Positions 43,642-51,680 of a stretch of 64,000 nucleotides of DNA are shown here, in pieces. The DNA is from Halegenticoccus tardaugens. GTDB lineage: Archaea > Halobacteriota > Halobacteria > Halobacteriales > Haloferacaceae. The position numbers and the translations under genes are program-made. Below the pieces are notes generated by a model. It saw only the letters and a list, made by a program, of their open reading frames with translations. It had not been told where the DNA came from and searched no databases. The DNA is taken from NCBI RefSeq assembly GCF_004116405.1, contig NZ_SDIC01000002.1, positions 1 through 64,000 of the forward strand. The letters run 5' to 3'. The first letter of the stretch is position 1; the number at the start of each line of letters is the position of its first letter.

Positions 43642-44061
43642 ATGTACGACACGATTCTTCTCCCGATCGACGGGAGCGCCCCCGCGAACCGCGCGACCGA
43701 ACACGCGATCGCACTCGCGGAACAGTACGACGCGACGCTTCACGTAATGTACGTCGTCGATACGGCGCGATACGGCGAACCGGCGTTGAGTAGCACCGAG
43801 CTCGTTATCGACGAACTCGAGGACCGCGGTCACGACCTCCTCGTGGACGTAGTCAAGCGCTCGGACGACCTTGGGATTGAGTCGCACCGCAGGCTGTGTC
43901 ACGGCGCGCCGGCGTCGGAAATCACGGGCTACGCCGACGACATCGACGCTGATCTGATCATTCTCGGCTATCAGGGCCTTTCGCACCGCCTGTCCGACCA
44001 TATGGGGAGCGTCGCGGAGCGCGTCGCCCGGACCGCCGGCCGACCAGTTCTCACCACCTGA
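43642..44061 (+). CDS. Universal stress protein (UspA family)
   Basis: 139 residues from ATG 43642; the frame is open further upstream but homology starts here (MYDTILLPIDGSAPANRATE). The single Usp domain ends HMGSVAERVARTAGRPVLTT, carrying the G-x-S motif of the ATP-binding type (G-2x-G-9x-G-S/T pattern is GYQGLSHRLSDHMGS). The protein likely binds ATP and acts in stress survival. Tandem after truncated haemoglobin. Confidence 0.9.
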   Translation: MYDTILLPIDGSAPANRATEHAIALAEQYDATLHVMYVVDTARYGEPALSSTELVIDELEDRGHDLLVDVVKRSDDLGIESHRRLCHGAPASEITGYADDIDADLIILGYQGLSHRLSDHMGSVAERVARTAGRPVLTT

Positions 44062-44153
44062 GTCGGTGGTGGCCTCGCTCCACCGTCACCGAATCGAGAC
44101 ATACTGGCGCATGTGGCCGTTCGCTTTTCTATTCCCGAGTAGAACTATTCGCT

Positions 44154-44603
44154 ATGCAAGGCCTCCGTTGGGTGCAAATGACCGCGGACGAACGGAACGA
44201 GTTCCTTGGACGGGGTGGCACGGGCGTTCTCTCCTTCGCAACCGACCCCGACGACCCGCCCCTCTCGCTGCCCGTCTCGTACGGGTTCAATCCGGACACG
44301 TCGAACTTCTACTATCGACTCGCCTTCCCGCAAGGCAGCGGGAAAGAGGCCGTCCTCGACGGTCCCGTCTCGTTCGTCGTCCACACCCACACCGACGGCG
44401 GGTGGCGGAGCGTCGTCGCGGCCGGTTCTCTCGAAGAGGTGACCGACGCGCCGTACGAATCGACCGCCGTCCAGGAGATGTGGGCGGTTCACATCCCGGA
44501 GATCGACATCTTTGATCGCCCCCCAGAGGACATCCCGTTCCGGGAGTTCCGCCTCGTTCCGGACACGCTGACCGGACGGAAGGAAGTCGCGTCCCAGTCC
44601 TGA
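44154..44603 (+). CDS. Pyridoxamine-5'-phosphate-oxidase-fold flavin/haem-binding protein
   Basis: 149 residues from ATG 44154. Split-barrel FMN-binding features: MTADERNEFLGRGGTGVLSF, PLSLPVSYGFNPDTSNFYYR, then EAVLDGPVSFVVHTHTDGGW and RSVVAAGSLEEVTDAP, all typical of haloarchaeal PNPOx-like proteins. These usually bind flavin, F420 or haem and are redox or detoxification enzymes; true PdxH activity is unlikely without the conserved PLP residues. Follows the stress protein in the same direction. Confidence 0.85.
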   Translation: MQGLRWVQMTADERNEFLGRGGTGVLSFATDPDDPPLSLPVSYGFNPDTSNFYYRLAFPQGSGKEAVLDGPVSFVVHTHTDGGWRSVVAAGSLEEVTDAPYESTAVQEMWAVHIPEIDIFDRPPEDIPFREFRLVPDTLTGRKEVASQS

Positions 44604-44708
44604 CCGGTGGGACGGCGGCGTCCGGTCGTCAACTGACGGTGGTGGCGCCCCGACCGCCTACATCCTTATGCTATTCGGTACCGTCTAGCACTACGGTGCG
44701 GATCGAAC

Positions 44709-46217
44709 ATGTCATCCACAGCGTTTCGGCTAGAAGAAGCTACTATCGACGAGATCCACCGCGCGTTCGAAGCGGGTGAGCTCACGAGCCGCGGACTCGT
44801 CACGCAGTACCTCGAACGGATCAACGCGTACGACGATGACGGACCGGCGCTTAACTCCATTCTACTGGTCAACGACACGGCAGTCGACAGGGCCTTCGAG
44901 CTGGACGTCCACTTCGAAGAGACAGGCGAGTTCGCCGGCCCACTCCACGGAATCCCAGTGCTCGTCAAGGACGCGCTCGAGACGACCGACATGCCGACGT
45001 CGTTCGGCTCCGAGGCGTTCGAGGACTACGTCGCCGACCGGGACGCGACCGTCATCACGAGCCTCCGGGAGGCGGGGGCGATCATCCTCGCGAAGACGAC
45101 CCTGCCCGACTGGGCGACCTCCTGGTTCGGCTTTTCGTCCATCAGCGGCCGAACGAAGAACCCCTACGCCCCGGATCGAGACCCAGGCGGATCGAGCAGT
45201 GGTACCGGTGCTGCCGTCGCGGCCAACCTGGGCGCAGTCGGCATCGGCACCGACTGCGGCGGTTCGATTCGCGTCCCCGCGTCGTTCGACAACCTCGTGG
45301 GATTCCGCGTGACGCCGGGGCTCATCAGCCGCACGGGCGTGAACCCGCTCGTCTCGCACCAGGACACGGCCGGTCCCATGACCCGAACCGTTCGGGAGAC
45401 GGCCCTGCTCCTGGACGTCCTCGTCGGCTACGACACGGCTGATCCACTCACCGCCGTGACCGAACTCCGACGCGTCGACGGTTCATACGTCGATCAGCTC
45501 CGGGCCGACGCGCTCCGCGGGGCGCGTATCGGCGTCGTGCGCGATGCCTTCGGTGACGACGCGAACCCCGACGCGGCACCCGTCAACCACGTCGTCGACG
45601 GCGCGCTCGCAGCGATGCGCCACTCGGGTGCTGAACTCATCGACCCGGTTTCACTTCCGAACCTCGACGAACACCTCTCCGAGACGATGTTGTACGTCCT
45701 GCAGTCAAAGCGGGATATCAATGACTTCCTGGCGGAGCGGGACGGCCCGGTCGACACCGTCGATGACCTCTACGAGGCCGATCGGTATCACGAGCTTCTC
45801 GATCTCCTCGTCGCATTCGTCGAGGACGGTCCCGACGACCTGGAAGGCACCATCGAGTACTGGCGTAGTCGGGTCGCGCAGTACGACTTCCAAGAGGAGA
45901 TTCTGAACGTCTTCGCCGAACACGACCTGGACGCGATGGTCTATCCGGACGTACAGGTGATCCCGCCGGCCGAGAGCGAGATCCGAGAGGGGAAGTACGA
46001 GACGATGACGTTCCCGACGAACACGCTCATCGCCTCGCAATCGCTGTGCACAGCGATGTCAGTGCCGGCGGGGTTCACCGACAACGGTCTCCCAATCGGG
46101 ATCGAACTCCTCGGTCGGCCGTTCGACGAGCCGACGCTGCTCCGCCTCGGCTACTCGTTCGAGCAGGCGACCCGCCACCGCCGGCCGCCGGAAACGACGC
46201 CGCCGCTCTCCGAGTGA
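44709..46217 (+). CDS. Amidase-signature family amidase
   Basis: 502 residues. The Ser-cisSer-Lys triad region is clear: catalytic Lys in GIPVLVKDALET (about residue 93), GGSSSGTGAAVAANLGAVGI with the cis-Ser, and the nucleophilic Ser in GTDCGGSIRVPASFDNLVGF. GAxA-type GatA, nicotinamidase-like or general amidases share these. There is no GatB or GatC nearby, so a free amidase acting on carboxamides is likely. Its end overlaps, antisense, a degraded zinc-ribbon frame. Confidence 0.9.
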   Translation: MSSTAFRLEEATIDEIHRAFEAGELTSRGLVTQYLERINAYDDDGPALNSILLVNDTAVDRAFELDVHFEETGEFAGPLHGIPVLVKDALETTDMPTSFGSEAFEDYVADRDATVITSLREAGAIILAKTTLPDWATSWFGFSSISGRTKNPYAPDRDPGGSSSGTGAAVAANLGAVGIGTDCGGSIRVPASFDNLVGFRVTPGLISRTGVNPLVSHQDTAGPMTRTVRETALLLDVLVGYDTADPLTAVTELRRVDGSYVDQLRADALRGARIGVVRDAFGDDANPDAAPVNHVVDGALAAMRHSGAELIDPVSLPNLDEHLSETMLYVLQSKRDINDFLAERDGPVDTVDDLYEADRYHELLDLLVAFVEDGPDDLEGTIEYWRSRVAQYDFQEEILNVFAEHDLDAMVYPDVQVIPPAESEIREGKYETMTFPTNTLIASQSLCTAMSVPAGFTDNGLPIGIELLGRPFDEPTLLRLGYSFEQATRHRRPPETTPPLSE

Positions 46218-46218
46218 C

Positions 46219-46371
46219 CGTCGACTGACGCCACGACACGTCGTAGTAGATTATCTCGGACGATCCGCAGGCCACGTACCGTTTATCGTGCGGGTGAAGG
46301 GTTGTCCTGCAGTGTCGGCACTCGTATATCGACATCTCGCTGCTTCCGTCGTGATCGCACGCCCCATTCAT
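46219..46371 (-). pseudogene. Degraded zinc-ribbon protein
   Basis: From ATG 46371 the frame reads MSIYECRHCRTTLHPHDKRY then VACGSSEIIYYDVS, aligning with the zinc ribbon at 22650 (YECRVCGTTL...CAHCGSKEIVEYDI). The first Cys of the second pair is replaced by Tyr, and no stop follows the YDVS end: the frame runs on into antisense of the amidase gene to 46075. The loss of one ligand and the missing stop suggest decay. Confidence 0.45.
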
Positions 46372-46662
46372 GCGAAACCACTCACGTTCCTGCCTCGGTG
46401 AGCGGCTCTCCCCCGTTTTCTCCGCCGTATCGGTGAGCGCGATCGTAATCCCAGACGACGTTAAGATTGGACGGAGACCGTAGTCATCGACTGGATCCAC
46501 ACTCGGCCGTTTTTCTATCTGTGTCTGTCAGTCAACCGTTAGCTCGCGCGAGCCGACGTGGGAGATCGCACCGACCGCGAGAGCGGAACAGGAGTGCGCT
46601 TTCCAGCCTCGGCACGGAATACCCATCGGTAGAAACACCGAGGAAGACGCATTCGTTTCCCC

Positions 46663-46956
46663 TTAGAGATGCCTCGCGTATCCGCAGGACGTGCAGTGTA
46701 ACGTGTCCGAGGTACGCAGAAGCACTCCCTCGCTGCAGTGCGCACAGCGACCCAAAACCGCGCTGTCCGGGGGGGCGCTAACCGCGACTTCGAGCCAGCG
46801 GATTTTGGCTTCGAGGTGCGCCAACCGCTCATCCTTGCGGTGATTCTGCTCCGCGAGCCGTTTCTCGACCGTGCCGCGCGAGAGGGTCTGAGCGGCGGAC
46901 GGAGGCTGTTTTCTCTCTTTGCGAGTCAGCAGGTCTCCGCTCTCCCTCGTTGTCAT
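46663..46956 (-). CDS. Coiled-coil zinc-ribbon protein
   Basis: 97 residues. A basic N-terminus (MTTRESGDLLTRKERKQPPS) leads into a helix AEQNHRKDERLAHLEAKIRW of coiled-coil type, then a four-Cys zinc ribbon RCAHCSEGVLLRT and LHCTSCGYARHL. Such small proteins usually act through protein or nucleic-acid contacts. No partner gene is obvious; a degraded zinc-ribbon frame is nearby at 46219-46371. Confidence 0.7.
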   Translation of the reverse strand: MTTRESGDLLTRKERKQPPSAAQTLSRGTVEKRLAEQNHRKDERLAHLEAKIRWLEVAVSAPPDSAVLGRCAHCSEGVLLRTSDTLHCTSCGYARHL

Positions 46957-47217
46957 GCTAGGGCTAAGGTAGCCGACTATTTAATTCGTATTCCAAATCA
47001 CCGGGAATGAAATGGCCTCTGCGGCAACCCCTTATCCGTCTTCTTCTAATGGATGATACGGTGAACGAATTCTACAAACTTTCACAAAATGGGATATAAC
47101 CGTTTGATCTATCCACAATCCTCCGAATTTATTGGATACATCGACATTTTCTCCCCCCAAAAGTCCGCCGGACTTCGGTAGTCGCGTCCCGGCCCGCGAG
47201 TCGAAGCGTCGACGTCG

Positions 47218-47493
47218 CTACTCCGACTCGGCGCGAAGTGCGGGCGTCCGCTCGATCTCGAGATCCTGGAGGTCCTCATAGTCCCCCGACTCCATCGCTT
47301 CCTCCAGTTTCGATATCTCGACCGCGTAGTGGAGGAACGTGTCGACCGAAGCGACCACGACGCGCGCTTCGATGGTGATGAGTTCGATCCCGACGACCGA
47401 AATCCGCGCCCAGATGTCTATGACGATGCCTTTGTCCAAGATGCGATCGAGGACTTCCGCGAGGCTGGATGATTCGGGGCGGTTGGATGCCAT
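47218..47493 (-). CDS. gvpA: Orphan GvpA-family gas vesicle structural protein
   Basis: 91 residues from ATG 47493. Residues 9-60 ([60 protein letters not shown]) follow the conserved GvpA core almost position by position. The C-terminus is longer and more acidic than usual ([19 protein letters not shown]), like GvpJ/M relatives. A TATA-like tattatacag lies about 50 bases upstream. No other gvp gene occurs within the window; GvpF/L/G and the rest would be needed for vesicles. It may be a solitary or regulatory GvpA-like protein, or a remnant of a dispersed cluster. Confidence 0.85.
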   Translation of the reverse strand: MASNRPESSSLAEVLDRILDKGIVIDIWARISVVGIELITIEARVVVASVDTFLHYAVEISKLEEAMESGDYEDLQDLEIERTPALRAESE

Positions 47494-47749
47494 CAAGCAA
47501 CACTGCGTCGTTCATGTGCTTAACGGTGCTGGCTAAACTGTATAATAATGACGCAACTCGGGAAACAATGAATAATGTCTAGGCTATTATCATCACTTGC
47601 TCGGGCGACTGTTCACTTTCCAAGATTGTGTACAAACAGCATACATCGAACTCAGGCGATTGACAGGATACGAACTATCACGATCCGGCGGTAAATCGCG
47701 ACGGACAGAAATCGATGCTCGAACCGGACCCGTTTCGTCGGAGCCTCTG

Positions 47750-47792
47750 ACGTGAAGGCTTCTCGCACGTTAGCGCGGGGAGGCACTTACGG
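47750..47792 (+). repeat. Possible IS end scar after a small gene
   Basis: acgtgaaggcttctcgcacgttagcgcggggaggcac: weak hairpin with gaaggct lead-in and gggaggca tail, like degenerate IS605-type ends. It lies just after the stop of the small minus-strand gene at 47787. Confidence 0.3.
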
Positions 47793-48008
47793 ACGCGGGA
47801 GCGAGACGTATGTGTCGCTAATGAGCGTGGCTCCCTCCGCGACGAGGGTGCCATCGCAGTCGGTGACGCTCCCGCCGTCGGGACCGATCACGGCGATGAC
47901 CTCCGGTTCGTCATGCTCCTGCTCATCGGGCGGTCCAACCGACGTTGCAATCAGGTCGATGTCGCTCAGATCGACAGGGGATGATGGACGCGACGTTGAT
48001 TGTCGCAT
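47787..48008 (-). CDS. Small acidic hypothetical protein
   Basis: 73 residues, no transmembrane part. Core reads DLSDIDLIATSVGPPDEQEH then EVIAVIGPDGGSVTDCDGTL and ISDTYVSLPRP. The closing S-D/E-x-x-V-S-L pattern occurs in short haloarchaeal proteins of unknown function (DUF7511-like); that resemblance is weak. Flanked by IS-type scars on both sides (47750 and 48171), so its survival as a gene is uncertain. Confidence 0.45.
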   Translation of the reverse strand: MRQSTSRPSSPVDLSDIDLIATSVGPPDEQEHDEPEVIAVIGPDGGSVTDCDGTLVAEGATLISDTYVSLPRP

Positions 48009-48170
48009 ACGTACTGTGTGAGGGTTTGATTCAAAAGGGTTTCTTTCTTAGAAAGCATACCTTTGCGAGAAATTCGCAATCATCGGGCTATCCTTTTCAG
48101 ATCGTAAGATAGTACGCCGCAGTGGAAAACGGGCCTCAGTACGATTCGAAAACTTGCCTCGACGAAGTCG

Positions 48171-48216
48171 TGTTGACATCCTCCCGCTCCTGAAGACGCG
48201 GTTATGCGCTCGAAAC
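48171..48216 (+). repeat. IS200/IS605-type end scar
   Basis: gtgttgacatcctcccgctcctgaagacgcgg: the reverse-type right end (ttgacatcctccc) as found at 37579 and 58953, with a degraded hairpin. The rest of 48009-48419 contains no gene I can support. Confidence 0.5.
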
Positions 48217-48419
48217 TTCTATCACGCGCTCGCCCGCGGCCCCGATAATGGCCCGCCACCGGTACCGTCGTTCGATGGAGGGCACCGACCCGCCCCATGA
48301 GATCCGCCGTAACCCGGCATCAAGGTGCCGTTCGTTTCCCTCGATTCGCTGCGTTCAAATTTTTCACTTCGATTTAGCAATAGCTTAGTGAAGATCGTCG
48401 AGGAGTATAGCAGTCGAAC

Positions 48420-48953
48420 ATGGCACACGAATCACGCCGATCGTTCGCCCGAAAAGCAGCTGCGGTTGCGATCGGTGGGTCCACACTCGGCGTCGTTGGA
48501 ACCCGTCGATCGACCGCTCGGGCGACGGCGGACGAGTACGAACGCGAGGTCGAGCGCGCCGTCCACAGACGCGTCAATCGAATCCGGACGAACCGGGGGC
48601 TCGATCCGCTCGCGTACGGCGAGCGCCTCGCAGACGTCGCCGCGTACCACAGTGAGGATATGGCCGACGAGGGGTACTTCTCACACACGTCACCCGACGG
48701 CGAGACGGTGGGCGATCGGTACGAGAAGTTCGGACTCGCCTGCCGTCGCTGGGGAGAGAACATCCTGTACAACTACGCGGCGGACGAGTCGCCGACCGAG
48801 GCCGCGAGACTGAGCGTCGACCAGTGGATGCAGAGTAGCGGCCACCGGCGGAACATCCTCGCCGATTTCTGGACAGCCGAAGGAATCGGGGCGGAAGTCG
48901 CCTCCGACGGGCGGCTGTACCTGACGCAGAACTTCGGAACCGGTTGTCGCTGA
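48420..48953 (+). CDS. Tat-exported CAP/SCP-domain protein
   Basis: 177 residues. N-terminal SRRSFARKAAAVAIGGSTLG is a twin-arginine signal, ending near residue 38. The CAP domain follows: VHRRVNRIRTNRGLDPLAYG, YHSEDMADEGYFSHTSPDGE with the His and Glu of the family's site, then WGENILYNYA and WMQSSGHRRNILADFW with a second His, closing YLTQNFGTGC. CAP proteins are exported with varied roles; enzyme activity is usually unproven. No partner gene is evident. Confidence 0.88.
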   Translation: MAHESRRSFARKAAAVAIGGSTLGVVGTRRSTARATADEYEREVERAVHRRVNRIRTNRGLDPLAYGERLADVAAYHSEDMADEGYFSHTSPDGETVGDRYEKFGLACRRWGENILYNYAADESPTEAARLSVDQWMQSSGHRRNILADFWTAEGIGAEVASDGRLYLTQNFGTGCR

Positions 48954-49084
48954 ATCTCGATTCGTTTCTCACTCTCGAAAACACTATCCGAAATCGACAG
49001 TCGATCCTCGCGAACCGAGACCACCGCTCGTTCCTGCGAATCGTTATGCCCGTCCAGTGTCAACCCATTAGGAGGGAACACCGG

Positions 49085-49759
49085 ATGAGAAGGACGGCGC
49101 GAACAGTTGCCGTCGTCGGGCCGGACGGCAGCGGAAAGACCACGCAGGCGAGGTTGCTCACAAAGCGTCTACGAGCGAACGGCTACGACGCCCAGTACGT
49201 TCACGCGCTGTATTACCTCACCAACCCCCTCCCGTACGACGATCGGCTTCGTCGCCGAGTCGGCCCACGGAGCACGCGAACCGGGAGACGATCGTCCTAC
49301 AGCCCGCCGTATCTCGCTCGCCGGTTTCTCTTCGCCTGGTTCGGCTACTGGTTCGCGCTGGCGACGGTCCTCATCGCGTCCGTGCGTGTTCGCGATCGGA
49401 TCGTCGTCTTCGATCGATACTACCAGCAGTTCTTTTACGACGTGTACGGGCCGGTCGGCCTCCCGCTCTCGCGTTTTCTCCCCCAGCCGTGGCGGATGGT
49501 CTATCTTGAGGCGGACCTCGATACACTCCGCCCCCGGTTCGACGCCGTCGACCGCTCCATCGACGAGCGGTATCACTCGGCGGCAATCGACCGCTACGAC
49601 GTCTGCGCGACTGACGACTGGCTTCGACTTCCCGCCGAATTATCGGTCGATCGGCTTCATGAGCTGATCTTCGAGGAGATTCGCTACGGGATCGAATCGG
49701 AACAATCGCCGACACTCGCGCCCACCCCTGTTCGCGACGAGCGATTCAGCGACCGGTGA
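49085..49759 (+). CDS. P-loop kinase (thymidylate-kinase-like)
   Basis: 224 residues from ATG 49085, which has a GGAGGG about 10 bases upstream; longer frames exist. Walker A VGPDGSGKTTQARLL starts right after the N-terminus. RDRIVVFDRYYQQFFYDVYG carries the DR-Y/F motif of dTMP kinases, and the C-terminal part has helix-rich dTMP-kinase-like features (WRMVYLEADLDTLRPRFDAV). The extra middle (residues 55-100) is longer than in Tmk, so another substrate is possible, for instance a nucleoside or sugar kinase role. Not part of an operon. Confidence 0.7.
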   Translation: MRRTARTVAVVGPDGSGKTTQARLLTKRLRANGYDAQYVHALYYLTNPLPYDDRLRRRVGPRSTRTGRRSSYSPPYLARRFLFAWFGYWFALATVLIASVRVRDRIVVFDRYYQQFFYDVYGPVGLPLSRFLPQPWRMVYLEADLDTLRPRFDAVDRSIDERYHSAAIDRYDVCATDDWLRLPAELSVDRLHELIFEEIRYGIESEQSPTLAPTPVRDERFSDR

Positions 49760-50048
49760 GTTCGCACGGGCGGCGCCGCGAGGGATGATTCGGACGACTG
49801 CCAAGGAGAGGACGACGCTTCGACGCGAACCCTAATTCTTGGCTCTATCCCGAGATGTGACCTTCACAGAGCTATCGGTGCCATGGATCATCTAAAAATT
49901 GATCATCAGTGCTGTTCAAATCGAACCTTCGGGCACGGCGTGCGTTGATGCCTAGAGAACGCGGTCAGCGTCCGCTTCACCGCCGTTGACGCAATGCTTA
50001 TTCCCCGTCGAGCTATCGATACGACACTGAAAGGGTGTTCTATCTCAC

Positions 50049-51671
50049 ATGTTTCGTCAACCACGGTCGGTGAGCGATCGGAACACAGTGCACCGCCGGC
50101 TACTTGTCCTTTTAGTCATCGGGTTGTTGGTCATCCCGTGCGGAAGGGCGACGGCGACCGTCGGGCCTGAGCACCTCGAAGTGCCGTCACAGGGTGAAGT
50201 CGCCCTCGTTCAGAGCGCGCCCGACGAATCGACGACCACGGAGTTCACGCTTGAAGAAGGAGACGAATCGCTCGACGCGGGTGAAAACGGGACTGTCGAC
50301 GGCGTGCTCACCAATAGTGGCTCGGAGCCCGCGTTCGACGTCGTACTCGTACTTTCGCCGGACCAGTCCGAGGTCTCGCCGCGTCAGCCAGAGATCCCGC
50401 TCGGCGACCTGCAACCGGGCGATTCGACCGAGTTCAAGTATCCGATCGCGGTTCCGGACGACGCCGAATCGGGCGACCGTCAGCTCTCCTTCGTCGTCGA
50501 GTATCGAAGCGAGGACGGTACGGCACAGCGGAGCGACGCGCTTACCGGGCGAGTGACGGTGGCCGGACAAGGTCCCGACTTCGAGATCGTCGACGGCGAG
50601 TCGGAACTCGTGGCCGGCGAGGAGGGGACGGTTTTGATCACGATTGAAAACGAGGGCGAAGACGTTTCGGATGCGATAGTCACCCTGCAATCGCGAAGCA
50701 GTGAACTCCGACTCGGGAAGGCGGAGAGCGACAGCCGGTTCGTCGGCGAGTGGGAAACCGGCGACGAGCAAACCGTCGAGTACCGGGTGGTCACGACGGA
50801 GGACGCGCTGGAGCAGAGTTATCCGCTCCAGGTAACGGTGTCCTACGAAGCGGAAAACGGGACCTCGGATCGGTCGGATCCGCTCCCGATCGGTGTGACA
50901 CCAGAGGGCGAACAGGGGTTTTCGCTCTCGAACCTCTCCGGCGGACTGAGCGTCGGAGACGAGGGCGCGGTGGCCGGTACGATTACGAACGACGGGCCGC
51001 AGACCGCGTCGGACGCGGTCGTCACGTTCGAACCCGAAACCGGGAACCTCGACGCGCAGGAGACGGAGTACGCCCTCGGGACCCTCGAACCAGGCGAGTC
51101 GGCTCCGTTCTCGTTCCCGATCGAGGTTTCGGACACTGCTGAGCCGGGCGACCGCCAGCTCTCCTTCATCGTCGAGTACGAGAACGAGCAGGGAGATCTC
51201 CGGCGCAGTGACCCGCTGAACGTGCAGGTGACCGTCGACGAGCGGACGGATGAGTTCCTCGTCGAGTCGCAACACGGGACGGTTCAGTCGGGCGACAGCG
51301 AAGCCGTCACGGTCGTCGTCACGAACAACGGCGCCGAACCGGTTCGGAACGTCGACGCGCGGGCGTTCGCGGACGATCCGCTGACCCTTTCGAACGACGA
51401 GGCGTTCGTCGCCGAACTCGAACCGGACGAGTCCGCGGCGCTGACGTTCGAGGTCAGCGCCGCGAGCGGCGCGGTTCCGAACACCTACCCCCTCTCGCTC
51501 GACTTCCAGTACGACGAGGAGGACGGCGAGACGAAACTCTCCGACACGTACGAGGTTCCGATCACGGTGACCGAACCCGAGGGCGACGGACTCCCGTTGG
51601 GGCCCATTGGCGGCGTCGCCCTCTCCCTTCTTTTCGCCGTGGCGGTCGCGTGGCTGTGGAGGCGGCGCTGA
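50049..51671 (+). CDS. Exported CARDB/COG1361-type repeat protein with C-terminal anchor
   Basis: 540 residues. Signal segment LLVLLVIGLLVIPCGRATA near residue 20. The body is three or four beta-sandwich repeats with the recurring pattern VTxNxGxxxAxDVxVxL...LxPGDSxxFxYPIxVPxxAEPGDRQLSFxVEY (seen around residues 75-160, 300-390). The C-terminus GPIGGVALSLLFAVAVAWLW plus RRR is a membrane anchor, so the repeats face outside. Only 9 bases separate it from the RND-type exporter, so they probably act together in cell-surface transport or assembly. Confidence 0.8.
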   Translation: MFRQPRSVSDRNTVHRRLLVLLVIGLLVIPCGRATATVGPEHLEVPSQGEVALVQSAPDESTTTEFTLEEGDESLDAGENGTVDGVLTNSGSEPAFDVVLVLSPDQSEVSPRQPEIPLGDLQPGDSTEFKYPIAVPDDAESGDRQLSFVVEYRSEDGTAQRSDALTGRVTVAGQGPDFEIVDGESELVAGEEGTVLITIENEGEDVSDAIVTLQSRSSELRLGKAESDSRFVGEWETGDEQTVEYRVVTTEDALEQSYPLQVTVSYEAENGTSDRSDPLPIGVTPEGEQGFSLSNLSGGLSVGDEGAVAGTITNDGPQTASDAVVTFEPETGNLDAQETEYALGTLEPGESAPFSFPIEVSDTAEPGDRQLSFIVEYENEQGDLRRSDPLNVQVTVDERTDEFLVESQHGTVQSGDSEAVTVVVTNNGAEPVRNVDARAFADDPLTLSNDEAFVAELEPDESAALTFEVSAASGAVPNTYPLSLDFQYDEEDGETKLSDTYEVPITVTEPEGDGLPLGPIGGVALSLLFAVAVAWLWRRR

Positions 51672-51680
51672 GGAGCGCTC

